Source of the DNA: JAHEFT01 sp963700705
Lineage (GTDB): Bacteria; Pseudomonadota; Gammaproteobacteria; Xanthomonadales; SZUA-36
Direction: 5' to 3'
DNA length: 64,000 bases
NCBI GenBank assembly: GCA_963700705.1
Contig: CAVOYQ010000012.1
Location: 62,001 to 126,000 of the forward strand
In this document: positions 19,130-28,824 of the stretch, in pieces
Layout: each line of letters opens with the position of its first letter
Numbering within the stretch: the first letter of the stretch is position 1
Made by a program: the position numbers and the translations under genes
Notes under the pieces: model-generated
The model's database searches: none
What the model was told of the DNA's origin: nothing
The model's input: only the letters and a program-made list of their open reading frames with translations

Positions 19130-19781
19130 TTACTCAATCACTTTGGCAGTCACGATGTAGCGTTGCGGCGCATGCCCAACGTGGTAAAACGGATAGCAGG
19201 TGACCAGCGTGAGGGTTTTCTCCGGCGTGGGTTCCAGCACGGAAACGTCGCTGATATCGACAATGTCGATGGATGAAACTGCGTATTTCTCGAGACCGTA
19301 AACACTGAGAACTCTCGATTTCAGCACCTTTTTGAATATCCTTCAGCCCCCTGAAAACACCATCGCGGTGGCCGGCAATGCCCAGGTTACCCGTTTCACC
19401 CAGCCAGGCCATGCCCTTGATCCGCCCGACACCGCGGTCGAGGTTAAGATCTTCAGACCCATTGTAGATAGGGATCTGGACTTTGATGTCTGCAATGGTC
19501 AGTACGCCTATTGGCGGGTCGCCATTGACCAGCAGGCTGTCCTCGTAGTCCTTGATACGCTGAGCATTCCATAGCGACGTGTCCGGGTAGCCGGTTTGCG
19601 CCTTGATCGATTTGTGCGCGTGCGGATCCTCGATCCAGAAAGCCGCTTGTTGCGGCTCCCCGGATGAACCCCGGTTTTGCACATCCGCAGTCCCGGTATC
19701 CGCGGCGGCCTGGGCGAAAACCATCAGCAACGTGATCGAGCCAAGACGGAAAACCGATTTCAAACCGACAGGATTACTCAT
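19130..19781 (-). CDS. class D-type sortase (transpeptidase)
   Basis: About 217 aa with one frameshift near 19320. The start at 19781 (MSNPVGLKSVF) is preferred because an AAAGGAAG ribosome site lies upstream; a signal peptide or anchor follows. Sortase core motifs are present: IPIYNGSEDLNLDRGVGRI, the catalytic histidine in GIAGHRDGVF, the catalytic cysteine in TLVTCYPF and the arginine in PQRYIV. Class D sortases cleave a C-terminal sorting signal and join it to an acceptor; in Gram-negative bacteria the role is poorly known. No protein with a recognisable sorting signal is in the window, so it appears orphaned. Confidence 0.85.
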
Positions 19782-19979
19782 TAATGGTTGACTTCCTTTC
19801 TGCATAAAAGATATTCGTGGTTTTGTATACCAAAAAAGTTCTTTTTCATAGACCTGGCTGAAAATTCCAATGAAAAATATCCTGCCCGGGGCCCACCTGC
19901 GAGCACCACCGGATCGAAATATCAGTCTTGATATTGGTGAACAATGCTGCACAATCGCGCTATCAACCAGGGAGTTAAA

Positions 19980-20327
19980 ATGAAACTCATCACGCTCACC
20001 ATCATCCTGATTGCTTTTCCTTCACTTGGTCTTGCAGAAGTGAAATTGGGATCCAGGGAAGTGCTCCTGGATAACGAAGCGGTAGAAATCGTGCGCCTGA
20101 CCTATCCGCCCGGAAGCGAATCCGGCATGCACACCCATGAGTACCCAAACCGGGCGGCCTATTTTGTCAGGGGAGGATTACTCGAAGCGGTCACGGAAGA
20201 CCCTCAGCAAGCCCCCCAGGTGATCGAAGCTCCGGATGGCAGCGCAATTTACTTGCCGGCAGCCACGCATAATGTACGGAACATCGGGGAGACTGAAATT
20301 GTCATCATTGAAACGGAAATCAAGTAA
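19980..20327 (+). CDS. periplasmic cupin-domain protein
   Basis: 115 aa. I start at the ATG at 19980, which follows a GGGAG ribosome site; an upstream ATG at 19944 is in frame but lacks one. A signal peptide (MKLITLTIILIAFPSLGLA) leads to a single small cupin barrel with metal-ligand type residues in GMHTHEYPNRAAYFVRGG and in LPAATHNVRN. Small cupins of this kind may bind a metal or a small ligand or act as isomerases or dioxygenases; nothing shows which. It converges with the ATP-grasp gene. Confidence 0.75.
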   Translation: MKLITLTIILIAFPSLGLAEVKLGSREVLLDNEAVEIVRLTYPPGSESGMHTHEYPNRAAYFVRGGLLEAVTEDPQQAPQVIEAPDGSAIYLPAATHNVRNIGETEIVIIETEIK

Positions 20328-20364
20328 CGTTTTTGGACCAGCGTGCCGGGTCTTGCAACCCAAA

Positions 20365-21240
20365 CTAACTGCCCACTGACCTGAAGTGCTTGTCAATAGC
20401 CCGGGCAAACCGCATCGGTGCGCCCGGGTCGGTGCGCAGGTACATTGACGGCTCGATCAGCTCCAGCTCCATGACCAGGAAGTCGTTCTTGTCATCACGA
20501 ACAAAATCCACCCTGGCGTAGAGCAGGGTTTCCGGGAGGGCGTCCAGCGCCTGTCCTCCGCGCATCAACAGCCGCGGTTCCGGTACGACTGGCTGGATAT
20601 CGCCACCGTGCTCCTCCTGGCAGCGGAATTCATTGTCCGCCGGCGTCTTCAGGATCGCGTGGCTGAACTCGCCGTTGAAATAGAACAGTGAGAACTCTCC
20701 TTCGGTCAGTATCCGCGGCATAAACTTTTGCACCAGCGCCCGCCGGTCACCGAAGCAGGCGCTGATCATTTCCCGGCGCTGCAGGGAATCGAATGGTGAA
20801 ACCTGGAATGCCTTATCGCCATTGGCGCCGATCACGGGTTTGATCACCATCTGATCGCAGCCGAGTTTCCTGGAAAACACCTGGAATGAATCCGGCTTCA
20901 CCTCGTCAGGCCAGACCGTCGGCACGATACCGATGCCTTTACGCTCGAGATCCGCGAGGTAGGTTTTTTCCAGGTTCCAGCGCACGATTTCCAGCGGGTT
21001 CGCCAGTCGCGTTTCCCGGTCGATCCGCTCGAGCACACCCAGGAAGGCAGGAATATCGTCCCAGTAATCCCATGTCGAGCGGATGATCACAGCATCGAAC
21101 GCGCTCCACGGCGTTTCGCGCTGCCGCCAGGAAATGGTGGCTACCCGCCAACCCAATTCGGCCAGGGGTGCGATCGCATGCTCGTCGTCGATCACGTAAT
21201 CGCCGCGTTCATCCAGGGTCAGGAAAGCACAATTTTTCAT
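20365..21240 (-). CDS. ATP-grasp family protein, DcsG/RimK-like
   Basis: 291 aa, intact. The N-terminal half carries IIRSTWDYWDDIPAFL and NPLEIVRWNLEKTYL, characteristic of the ATP-grasp subgroup that includes the cycloserine-pathway enzyme DcsG. ATP and Mg binding residues are suggested by QMVIKPVIGANG and by VMELELIEPSMYL near the C-terminus. Such enzymes join a carboxylate to an amine or hydroxyl via an acyl phosphate. There are no peptide or antibiotic synthesis genes nearby, so the product is unknown. It diverges from the cardiolipin synthase gene with a 25-base gap. Confidence 0.75.
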   Translation of the reverse strand: MKNCAFLTLDERGDYVIDDEHAIAPLAELGWRVATISWRQRETPWSAFDAVIIRSTWDYWDDIPAFLGVLERIDRETRLANPLEIVRWNLEKTYLADLERKGIGIVPTVWPDEVKPDSFQVFSRKLGCDQMVIKPVIGANGDKAFQVSPFDSLQRREMISACFGDRRALVQKFMPRILTEGEFSLFYFNGEFSHAILKTPADNEFRCQEEHGGDIQPVVPEPRLLMRGGQALDALPETLLYARVDFVRDDKNDFLVMELELIEPSMYLRTDPGAPMRFARAIDKHFRSVGS

Positions 21241-21265
21241 CCGGCCATGATATAAGAACCCTTAC

Positions 21266-22667
21266 ATGTGGTACGACTATCTTTTCTCCCTGATCTCGAT
21301 TTACCTGGTTGTCGCGGTGGCCGCCGGCATTCACATCCTGCTTTACGTGCGAAATTCACGCGCCGCCTTCGGCTGGCTGGGCCTGGTCATCGTGTTTCCG
21401 ATTGCCGGCGCCCTGTTGTACGCGTTGTTCGGCATCAACCGGGTGCGCCGCAAGGCCCGGCGGGTATCCCGCGAAACCCGGATCGAGCCCGGAAAAGAAA
21501 CGCTGACTCCGGATTTTGCGGATGGGGCGGCAAGAAGCCGGCCGGGCTTCAAAGTCACCGGTCTGGAGTTGACCGCCGGGAACGGGGTGACGACCTATTA
21601 CAACGGTGAGGAAGCCTTTCCCCCGATGCTCAGCGCGATCGAATCGGCCAGCCGCGAAGTGCTGCTTTCAAGCTATATTTTTGACAACGATGAAACCGGA
21701 AAGCAATTCATCAAACAGTTGGCGGCCGCACGCGACCGGGGGTGCAGGGTTTGTGTATTGGTCGATGATGTGGGCATCCGGTACAGCCTGCCGACCATCA
21801 TCCGGGAACTGGAAAAACACGGCCTGCCGTACCGGCGGTTCATGCCGCTGCGGCTGTTTCCACCCAGCTTCAGCATCAACCTGCGCACCCACCGTAAAGT
21901 GCTGATCACGGATCGGCGGGTTACATTTGCCGGCGGCATGAACATCGGTGACCGGCAACTGGTGAACGGCCCGTCGCCGCACCGCGCCAGCGACCTGCAT
22001 TTCCGCTTCGAAGGACCGTTGACCGCCGATTGCGTTCGACTGTTTGCCGAAGACTGGAAATTCTCCCGCGGTGAGCCGCTGGAGGACTGGCCGGAAAACT
22101 GCCCGGAAGGAGGGGCTGCGCTGCACCCGCCTGGTTTCGGACGGGCCCGACGATACGCTGGACTCGCTGATGCTGGTGATCATGGGCGTCATCTCGAGCG
22201 CACAACGCCGGGTCTGGATCATGACCCCCTACTTCCTGCCCGGAACGGCAACTGCTCGGCTGCCTGCAGGCAGCCGCTCTGTCCGGGGTCGATGTCCGGG
22301 TCATGATTCCGGAAAAAAACAACTGGCCGCTGGTCCAGTGGGCGCTGCAGCACAATATGGCCGAGTTGCTGGACGCCGGAGTCCGGATACTGCGGCGCCC
22401 GCCACCGTTCGCCCACAGCAAGTGCATGGTGATCGATGACGATTACTCGATGGTGGGTTCCAGCAACCTCGATTCCCGCAGCCTGCGGTTGAATTTCGAG
22501 CTGGGCATCGAGGTTTTCGATGCAAGACTGAACGACGAGCTGGGCAGGCACTTCCTGGAAATGGCCGGCGGCCTGCTCCCCGTTCACGCGGGAACTGCTG
22601 AGGAGCCGCGGAACGCTTGACCCGTCTGCGCGACGGAGCAGCCGCACTTTTTTCACCCTATCTTTGA
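21266..22667 (+). CDS. cls: cardiolipin synthase (phospholipase D family)
   Basis: Two N-terminal membrane helices (FSLISIYLVVAVAAGIHILL and AFGWLGLVIVFPIAGALLY) precede two HKD phosphodiesterase motifs, HRKVLITD with FAGGMNIGD and HSKCMVIDD with GSSNLDSRS. This is the normal layout of cardiolipin synthase, which condenses phosphatidylglycerol molecules in the inner membrane. Frameshifts fall near 22110, 22250 and 22300, with another before the end. After the last frame shift a typical C-terminal tail LTRLRDGAAALFSPYL reads to a TGA at 22665-22667. The tail overlaps the end of the convergent MAPEG gene. Confidence 0.9.
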
Positions 22668-23070
22668 ATCTGGGCGTGTTGCGGTCAGAAAATTTTCATC
22701 AACGACAGCGGCCAGGGCACCCACCAGGAGGACCGTATTGGCAAGCAGGGTCAATCGCCATGCCCGGCGTCCGGCTGGTCGGTTTGCTGATGTACTCCCA
22801 GGAATAAAGCTGCCGGCCCACCAGGAACAGGACGCCCGGTATCAACGCCCACCTGGCGCTGAAGTAAAAGCTGAATGCCAGCATGGCGGGAATGAACAGA
22901 ACCAGTTGCTCCATGGTGTTTTGCTGCACCCGGTACATGCGTTCCCAGGTTTCGTTACCGGTGGTTTTCGGGGCATCAACGCCGAATTTGCCCCGGGCAA
23001 GACCCACCCGGGCCGAAAACCAGATGAACTGGGCCAGTGCGAGCAGGATGATCAGGACTGCAGATTCCAT
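22653..23070 (-). CDS. MAPEG family membrane protein
   Basis: About 138 aa, four membrane helices. The sequence LAQFIWFSARVGLARGKFGV followed by NETWERMYRVQQNTMEQLVL, with conserved RVQxNxxE, is typical of MAPEG proteins (membrane-associated eicosanoid and glutathione metabolism), which bind glutathione. One frameshift near 22755 separates the last helix (LLANTVLLVGALAAVV). The stop at 22653-22655 overlaps the end of the convergent cardiolipin synthase gene. Function in bacteria is generally unassigned. Confidence 0.85.
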
Positions 23071-23148
23071 GAAGTTCTCCGTTGGGTTTCTCGACAAGAT
23101 TAGTACAAGATAACGGAAAAATCCCGCGCAACACGATAGAATGGCGGC

Positions 23149-23767
23149 ATGAGCGAAAAACTTCAGGATGCCGAAGCCCAGGTAGAAAAGCTGGCCCATG
23201 CAGTCAAGGACAAGGCGCCGGGAACTGCGCGCGGGATTGAAACCCTGTTTCGCAGCGCTTACCGCGTGCAAATGGACCTGACCGGCCTGGCTGACAACAA
23301 GGCCAATATGATGATCAGCATCAACGGCATCATCATTTCCATCATCATCGCCGCCGTGGCGCCGAAGCTCGACTCCAATCCGTGGCTGTTGATTCCGGCG
23401 ACCATCTTTCTTTGCGGCACACTGATCTCCATCGTTTATGCCATTCTCGCCGCACGCCCGCGCGTCAGCACCACCCACATCTACCCTGGAAGACCTGGAG
23501 CACAGCGAGGGCAATATCCTGTTCTTCGGCGATTTCGCCAACCTGAGCCAGGATGAATTCACCCAGGGCATGATGGGCCTGCTCGAGGACAAGACCGTCG
23601 TGTACGAGACGATGATCCATAACCTGTATGGTCTTGGCTCCGTGTTGCGGAAAAAATTCGCGCTGTTAACGGGAGCCTACACGGCTTTCATGGCTGCGTT
23701 GATCCTGGGGGTAACTTCTTTTATCGGCGTGTTTATCTGGATTCTGCAGTCGGCGCCCAGGCATTAA
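23149..23767 (+). CDS. Pycsar-type transmembrane effector (PycTM/DUF5706)
   Basis: About 205 aa with a +1 frameshift near 23480. An N-terminal helix leads to YRVQMDLTGLADNKANMMIS, then two membrane helices (NGIIISIIIAAVAP and LIPATIFLCGTLISIVYAIL), a cytoplasmic segment NILFFGDFANLSQDEF, and a C-terminal helix near FMAALILGVTSFIGVFIWIL. This is the layout of PycTM effectors, which sense cyclic UMP or CMP and damage the membrane during phage infection. A uridylate or cytidylate cyclase normally sits beside the effector; none is present here, so a defence role is not established. Confidence 0.75.
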
Positions 23768-23871
23768 CGGCTGTTCACCGGCCATCCACTTCGTGCTTGC
23801 GTCAAATCAATACGGATAAACCCCTTCAGGCGTAATATTACGGTCCCTGCTCTTTTCGCGGGAGATGAGTG

Positions 23872-25442
23872 ATGCAATTTATCCCGAAATCCGTAATCGG
23901 CAAATTGTACAACCGCACAAGCCTGAAAAACGAAGACGGACAGGTTCGGTTTTCCGTAAAAAACCGTCTCGGCCCAGCCGTACTCTGCGAGATTTCACAC
24001 GTTTCAATCGATGGTCAGCCGGTCGCAAATCGACAGGATCGCGTATTGCCGTCGAAGCCGGAAAAGCCTTTCCTCTCAGCAGCCTGAACCCCGAGAATCC
24101 ACTGGATTTTCCACTCGGCACCCTGCTGAATTTTTACCTCGACATGGAACCACTGGCCGAAGGTCCGCACGAGATCAGCCTGCGAATTCGAGGCTTCACC
24201 ATTCGGCGGGATGAGCCTGGAAGTCCAGGACGCACTGAAGACAAGCCGCGCCATACCCGGGGCGGTGCCGCGTGATTCCACGGACGACTACAGCACTGAA
24301 ATCATCCGTGCCCGCCAGGCTTTCATCCGGGAACAGACCGGGGCAGAACTGAAACACATCGCCAGCTATTCGTTCGACCCGCACGAAACCCGGGGAAACA
24401 TCGAACACTTCACCGGGGTCGCCCAGGTGCCGCTGGGGTTTGCCGGCCCCCTGTTGGTGCACGGTGAACACGCCCGGGGTGAATTTTATGTTCCGCTCGC
24501 CTGCAGCGAAGGCACGCTGGTGGCGTCCTATAACCGCGGCATGAAAGTGCTGCACCGCAGCGGCGGGGTCAAGTGCGCGGTGGTGGGCGACAACATGCAG
24601 CGGGCGCCGGCCTTTGTCTTCGACGATGCGGCGTCGGCACGGCGCTTTTCGGACTGGATCAAGGCCAGTGTCGCGGACATCAAGACCGTGGCGGACGCCA
24701 CCGATCCCTTCGTGAAACTCGATTACATCGATCACTACCTCGCCAGCAAATTTGCCTACCTGCGCTTCAATTTCAAGACCGGCGACGCGGCCGGAATGAA
24801 CATGGTCGGCAAGGCGGCCTTTGCCGCCTGTAACTGGATCCTGGAACACTGCAACGAGGTAAAAATCCAGCGCTTTTTCCTCGAGTCGAATTTCGCCACC
24901 GACAAGAAAGCCTCGATGGTCAACATGATGAAGACCCGGGGAAAACGGGTTGTGGCCGAGGCTGTGGTGAAACGCGACGTGTTGCTGGAAATCATGGACG
25001 CCGATACCGAGGCGCTTTACTACCACTCGAAAGTCGCCGGCCTGGGAACGATGATGTCCGGCGCAAACAACAACGGTTGCCATGCGGCCAATGCGATCAC
25101 TGCAATGTTCCTGGCAACCGGGCAGGACGTGGCTAACGTATCGGAGTCGTCGATGGGTCTGCTGTTTGCCGAACTGACTGCCGGAAAACGACCTCTACAT
25201 GTCAATCACGCTGCCGTCACTGATCGTAGCCACCTGCGGCGGCGGCACCGGCCTGCCCACCCAGAAGGAAGCCCTGCAGACGCTGGACTGTTACGGCGCT
25301 AGGCAAGGTCAGCAAGTTCGCCGAGATCGTTGCCGGCACGGTGCTGGCCGGCGAAATCTCGCTGGCGGCCGCCATTTCGTCACTGGACTGGGTTTCAAGC
25401 CACGACCAGTACGGGAGAAACGATCCCCGGGCCTCCGGCTAG
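23872..25442 (+). CDS. HMG-CoA reductase (class I-like) with N-terminal domain
   Basis: About 520 aa. It should reduce HMG-CoA to mevalonate with NAD(P)H. The N-terminal ~110 residues (MQFIPKSVIGKLYNRTSLKN onward) form a small domain I recall from Legionella-type enzymes. The catalytic part has HFTGVAQVPLGFAGP, the catalytic glutamate in SEGTLVASYNRG, GDAAGMNM, the lysine in NFATDKKAS, GANNNGCHAANAITA and GGGTGLPTQ. Frameshifts fall near 24030, 24205, 25190 and 25300, each explained by a single base. A GGAG site precedes ATG 23872; the internal ATG at 24211 would omit the N-terminal domain. No other mevalonate-pathway gene is nearby. Confidence 0.85.
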
Positions 25443-25465
25443 CAAACAGCAGTCGAATTTCAGGC

Positions 25466-25843
25466 TCACCCGGGCTCCGGTCGCTGGTTCAACAACAACT
25501 GCCCGCGGTGATCGGGGCCTTCCACGAACTCCACCAGGTTGGTGATCGAAATATCGTTCTTCAGGAAAAGGCTGCTGAACGCGTTGATGCAGGCTGCCGG
25601 GGAAGCGTCGGGGAAACGCGCTCGAAACTCCTGGCGGAAGACCACGAACTCCGCGTAGGCATACAGCTTGCCGTGATTGAACCGGGTCTGCTGCCCAAAC
25701 TCCCGGCGAAACCGCTCCAAGGTCATCAGCCGCCGGTATTCCGCAGGCGCGTCGCGATATACGAGTTCCACGAACTCGCTGGAATGGTTCAGGACGTTCG
25801 CCCGCAGGCTCAGGACATCCGTGGAAATCGGCCGTTCTGTCAT
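25466..25843 (-). CDS. uncharacterised protein
   Basis: 125 aa from the ATG at 25843 (MTERPISTDVLSL), cytoplasmic by appearance with no signal peptide. It is rich in aromatic and charged residues, for example LERFRREFGQQTRFNHGKLY and YAEFVVFRQEFRARFP, and predicted largely helical. I do not recognise the family. It converges with the HMG-CoA reductase gene (23-base gap). The open frame extends 16 codons further upstream to a TTG. Codon use is like its neighbours, so I think the gene is real. Confidence 0.55.
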   Translation of the reverse strand: MTERPISTDVLSLRANVLNHSSEFVELVYRDAPAEYRRLMTLERFRREFGQQTRFNHGKLYAYAEFVVFRQEFRARFPDASPAACINAFSSLFLKNDISITNLVEFVEGPDHRGQLLLNQRPEPG

Positions 25844-25902
25844 TCCACGAAAGATACACGAACCTGGCCGCTGCCTGTTAGCAGCGGCCAAGGTGTTTTA
25901 CT

Positions 25903-26665
25903 TCAGGGTTTTTGGTGTTCGATATCCCACAGGTAATCGGTATGCGAACCGCAAATGCTGCTGAACTCATCGGCTGCCGGATTTTTCCCGTCACCGTAGA
26001 TGGTTTCAATGAGTTCCTCGCGCGCGGCCAGCAAATCACCGTAGTTGTCGGCCGACATGGTGCTCAGGCGCCGGTACTCACCGCCGATCACGTGTGACAG
26101 CCAGCCCCAGGACTTGATCTTCCCATCGGCAACCGCCTTGTCGTAGATCGGGGCGAACACGGTCTTGACGATCTCATCGGCACGGTCTTCTTTACTGAAA
26201 TCACAGACCATGTAAACCGAAATCGATGCCTTGCCGCGATTACCACTGGTGGCAGTTGCCGGACTCGCGTTTCCAGATGTAATCATCATGGCCGCTGCAG
26301 ATGGCGTTAAAGCCGTCATCGGCTCCGCCGGACGCTTCGTCCATTCGCTTACTCAGGGTTTCCTGGGCGGTCAACAGGCCCACGACACTGTCGTTGGTGT
26401 GGTACTGGATGCGACGCCATTGGCCGCCGGTATGGTGCGCCAACCAGGCCCATCCCGTGATCGTGCCATCGTCCACGGCCGCGTCAAAAATCGGGTACGT
26501 ATTCTTCGCTACTATTTCATCCGCTTTTTCCTGTGTCGCGGTGTTGCAATAGAAATAGGTCGCGTAGACATAGCTGTCTTTTGCTGCTTCCTGTTCCGCA
26601 GCCGAAAGGCTCACGGGAGCCGTCAGCGCGAGCGCCAGGATCGAAATACCAATGGTTTTTTTCAT
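25903..26665 (-). CDS. secreted protein with two tandem homologous domains
   Basis: About 253 aa with one frameshift near 26250. A GAGGAGA site precedes the ATG. After a signal peptide (MKKTIGISILALALTAPVSL) come two copies of a ~100-residue unit. Unit 1 has KADEIVAKNTYPIFDAAVDD, then GWAWLAHHTGGQWRR and ICSGHDDYIWK; unit 2 has RADEIVKTVFAPIYDKAVAD, then SWGWLSHVIGGEYRR and ICGSHTDYLWD. The paired cysteine, histidine and tryptophan positions are kept in both. I recall no name for the domain; a haem, metal or small-ligand binding role is only a guess. Periplasmic or secreted. Confidence 0.7.
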
Positions 26666-26812
26666 TTATGTGCTCTCCTCAGTTGGGCAGGATTGCCCGT
26701 GTTTAGCCACCGGAGTATAGGTGTTCTTGACAAAATATTGTCGCGTACCGGTGATTATTTCTGCCACCGACGCTGTCCGTAGATGGCTGAACAGCGCGAG
26801 CGTTGCAGCAAG

Positions 26813-27358
26813 TTATTCGCTGTCGGTGACCGGCACCATGATATGCGCGTAAGGTGTTTCACCCCACATCACATACGGACCACCCGATTCAGGATCATCG
26901 GTCATGCCCTTGAGCATCTCTTTCGGAACGACGATCATCAGGTGAGGTCCGGTTTCGGTGTAGTCATCCGCGTTTTTCGGATCCGGATGATAGGGCGTGC
27001 TGTTGCTGACGCCGGCTCCGACATCTCCTTGCAACATGTAGGAAATTCCGATTTTGTCGGTCACAAATTCCGCCTTGCTGCCGACCGCCATCATCAATTT
27101 CATCCACACGGCATCGTTGCACATCGGCGCGTTGTCGCCCGGCATCGTGTCCGGCATGCAGGTCCAGCCATTGCTGCCCTCGCGAAGCACGGTTCCGTCG
27201 CTGTCCATGATCGTTGCCTGGCCGCTGATTGAAACCGGCGCGGCGGACATGGCGCGGGCAATTTTCGCCTCGGCGCCGTCATCTGCCATCAACAGGCCGG
27301 GAAGCGCGCAGGCCAGCGAAAGTACTGTCGGGATTTTCCAGTTACAGTGAAGTTTCAT
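26813..27358 (-). CDS. conserved exported protein of unknown function
   Basis: 181 aa, intact. A signal peptide ending near LLMADDG is followed by ATIMDSDGTVLREGSNGWTC and MPDTMPGDNAPMCNDAVWMK, with two cysteines that could form a disulphide, then GISYMLQGDVGAGVSNSTP and, at the C-terminus, GPHLMIVVPKEML and SGGPYVMWGETPYAHIMVPV. I have seen this pattern in conserved proteobacterial periplasmic proteins without assigned function. It is divergent from the exporter operon at 27489 and may be an unrelated neighbour. Confidence 0.7.
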   Translation of the reverse strand: MKLHCNWKIPTVLSLACALPGLLMADDGAEAKIARAMSAAPVSISGQATIMDSDGTVLREGSNGWTCMPDTMPGDNAPMCNDAVWMKLMMAVGSKAEFVTDKIGISYMLQGDVGAGVSNSTPYHPDPKNADDYTETGPHLMIVVPKEMLKGMTDDPESGGPYVMWGETPYAHIMVPVTDSE

Positions 27359-27488
27359 CCTTTTGTCCTCTTCTCATTTTTAAATCCCGGAAAAATTCCG
27401 GGCCTCCAATAACCATAGCTCAATGAACCAAAGTCTGCCATTCAAGTAACCATTTGGCGAACTTCTGCGTCTAATTAAAAATACGGCA

Positions 27489-28781
27489 ATGGGCTACCGC
27501 ATGAACGAGGGAATTCGCGACACGTCCGCGCAGGACGTGTTGCTGGAAAAATCAAACCGCAGACCCTGGCTGAAGTGGGGCGTCCCGCTGGCTATCCTGG
27601 CTGTGCTGGGCTACGGGTTCAGCTCGGTGCTGTCCACCTGGCTCAGCGCGGAGGCCAGTGTATCTGCCGACCGCATACGTACCGCCGTGGTCAGCAGGGG
27701 CGACCTGGTGCGCGACCTCAGCGTCCAGGGGCGGGTCGTGGCGGCTGTCAGCCCCACGCTGTACAGCCCGGCGACCGGTACCGTGACCCTTGAAGTGCTG
27801 CCTGGAGATGAAGTCCGGATCGGGCAGGTGCTGGCAATCATCAACAGCCCCGAAGTGCGTTCCGAGTACCTGCAGGAGTTGTCCAGGCTTGACCAGTTGA
27901 ACGCCGAACTGGCCAGGGAGAAAATCCAGGCCCGCAAGGCGCAGGTGACGAGCCAGCAGACCATCGACCTGGCCAGGGTCAAGTTGACCGCGGCCGAGCG
28001 CGAAATGCGGCGGGCCGACGAATCCATCAGCACCAATGCCATTTCACAGATCGATTTTGAACGGGCCCGGGACGAACTGGCCCGGGCCAACGTGGAATAC
28101 AACCACGCGGTGCAGGATTCCCAGCTCGAGGGCGAAAGCCTGGAGTTTGAAACCACGACCCGGCAATTCGCCGTTGGTCGCCAGCAGTTGGTGGTGGACG
28201 AATTGCAGCGCCGGGTCGATGACTTGTCCATCCGTTCCCCGGTGAATGGCATCGTCGGCAAAATCGCCATTGAACAGAAGGCCGTGGTCGATGAAAACGC
28301 CCCGCTGATCACCGTGGTCGACCTGTCCGCCTTCGAGGTCGAAATCCGGATTCCCGAAGCCTACGCAGACGACCTGGGCATCGGGCTGGCGGGCGATGTG
28401 CAATACAACGGCGAGGAATACCGGGGAGAACTGGTTTCCCTGTCGCCCGAAGTGGTCAACAACGAAGTGGTCGGCCGGATCCGTTTCGCCGGCGATCCGC
28501 CCCCGGGGCTGCGTCAAAACCAGCGCGTGACGGTGCGCGTGATGATGGATGAACTGATTGATGTGCTCAAGCTGCAGCGGGGCGCTTTCACCGACAGCGG
28601 CGGCGGCCGCTACGCCTTCGTTCTGACCGGCGACGGATTGGCGGAGCGGCGCGAGATCCGCCTGGGCGCGCGCAGCGCGGCCGAGGTCGAAGTCATTTCC
28701 GGCCTGAACCCCGGCGAAACCGTAATCATCTCGAGCATTGCCGAATTTGAAAAGTTCGACACCATCCAGGTGGTCGACTAG
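27489..28781 (+). CDS. periplasmic adaptor (HlyD/MacA-type) of an ABC exporter
   Basis: 430 aa. One N-terminal membrane anchor (WGVPLAILAVLGYGFSSVL) is followed by a lipoyl/barrel-sandwich half (GDLVRDLSVQGRVVAAVSP), a long coiled coil (residues ~120-210, ending VDDLSIRSPVNGIVGKI) and a beta-barrel domain. This is the membrane-fusion protein architecture of MacA-type exporters. It is the first gene of an operon with an ATPase and two permeases. The start could be ATG 27489 or ATG 27501; no strong ribosome site distinguishes them. No TolC-like gene is in the window. Confidence 0.9.
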   Translation: MGYRMNEGIRDTSAQDVLLEKSNRRPWLKWGVPLAILAVLGYGFSSVLSTWLSAEASVSADRIRTAVVSRGDLVRDLSVQGRVVAAVSPTLYSPATGTVTLEVLPGDEVRIGQVLAIINSPEVRSEYLQELSRLDQLNAELAREKIQARKAQVTSQQTIDLARVKLTAAEREMRRADESISTNAISQIDFERARDELARANVEYNHAVQDSQLEGESLEFETTTRQFAVGRQQLVVDELQRRVDDLSIRSPVNGIVGKIAIEQKAVVDENAPLITVVDLSAFEVEIRIPEAYADDLGIGLAGDVQYNGEEYRGELVSLSPEVVNNEVVGRIRFAGDPPPGLRQNQRVTVRVMMDELIDVLKLQRGAFTDSGGGRYAFVLTGDGLAERREIRLGARSAAEVEVISGLNPGETVIISSIAEFEKFDTIQVVD

Positions 28782-28824
28782 GGCCTGTTTACACTATTTG
28801 GATCATCACTGGAGGAATCTTCAC

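Noticed and set aside
24211..24213. ATG 24211 as the start of HMG-CoA reductase
   Set aside because: Conserved N-terminal sequence continues upstream to 23872 once two compensating single-base shifts are allowed, and a ribosome site precedes 23872.
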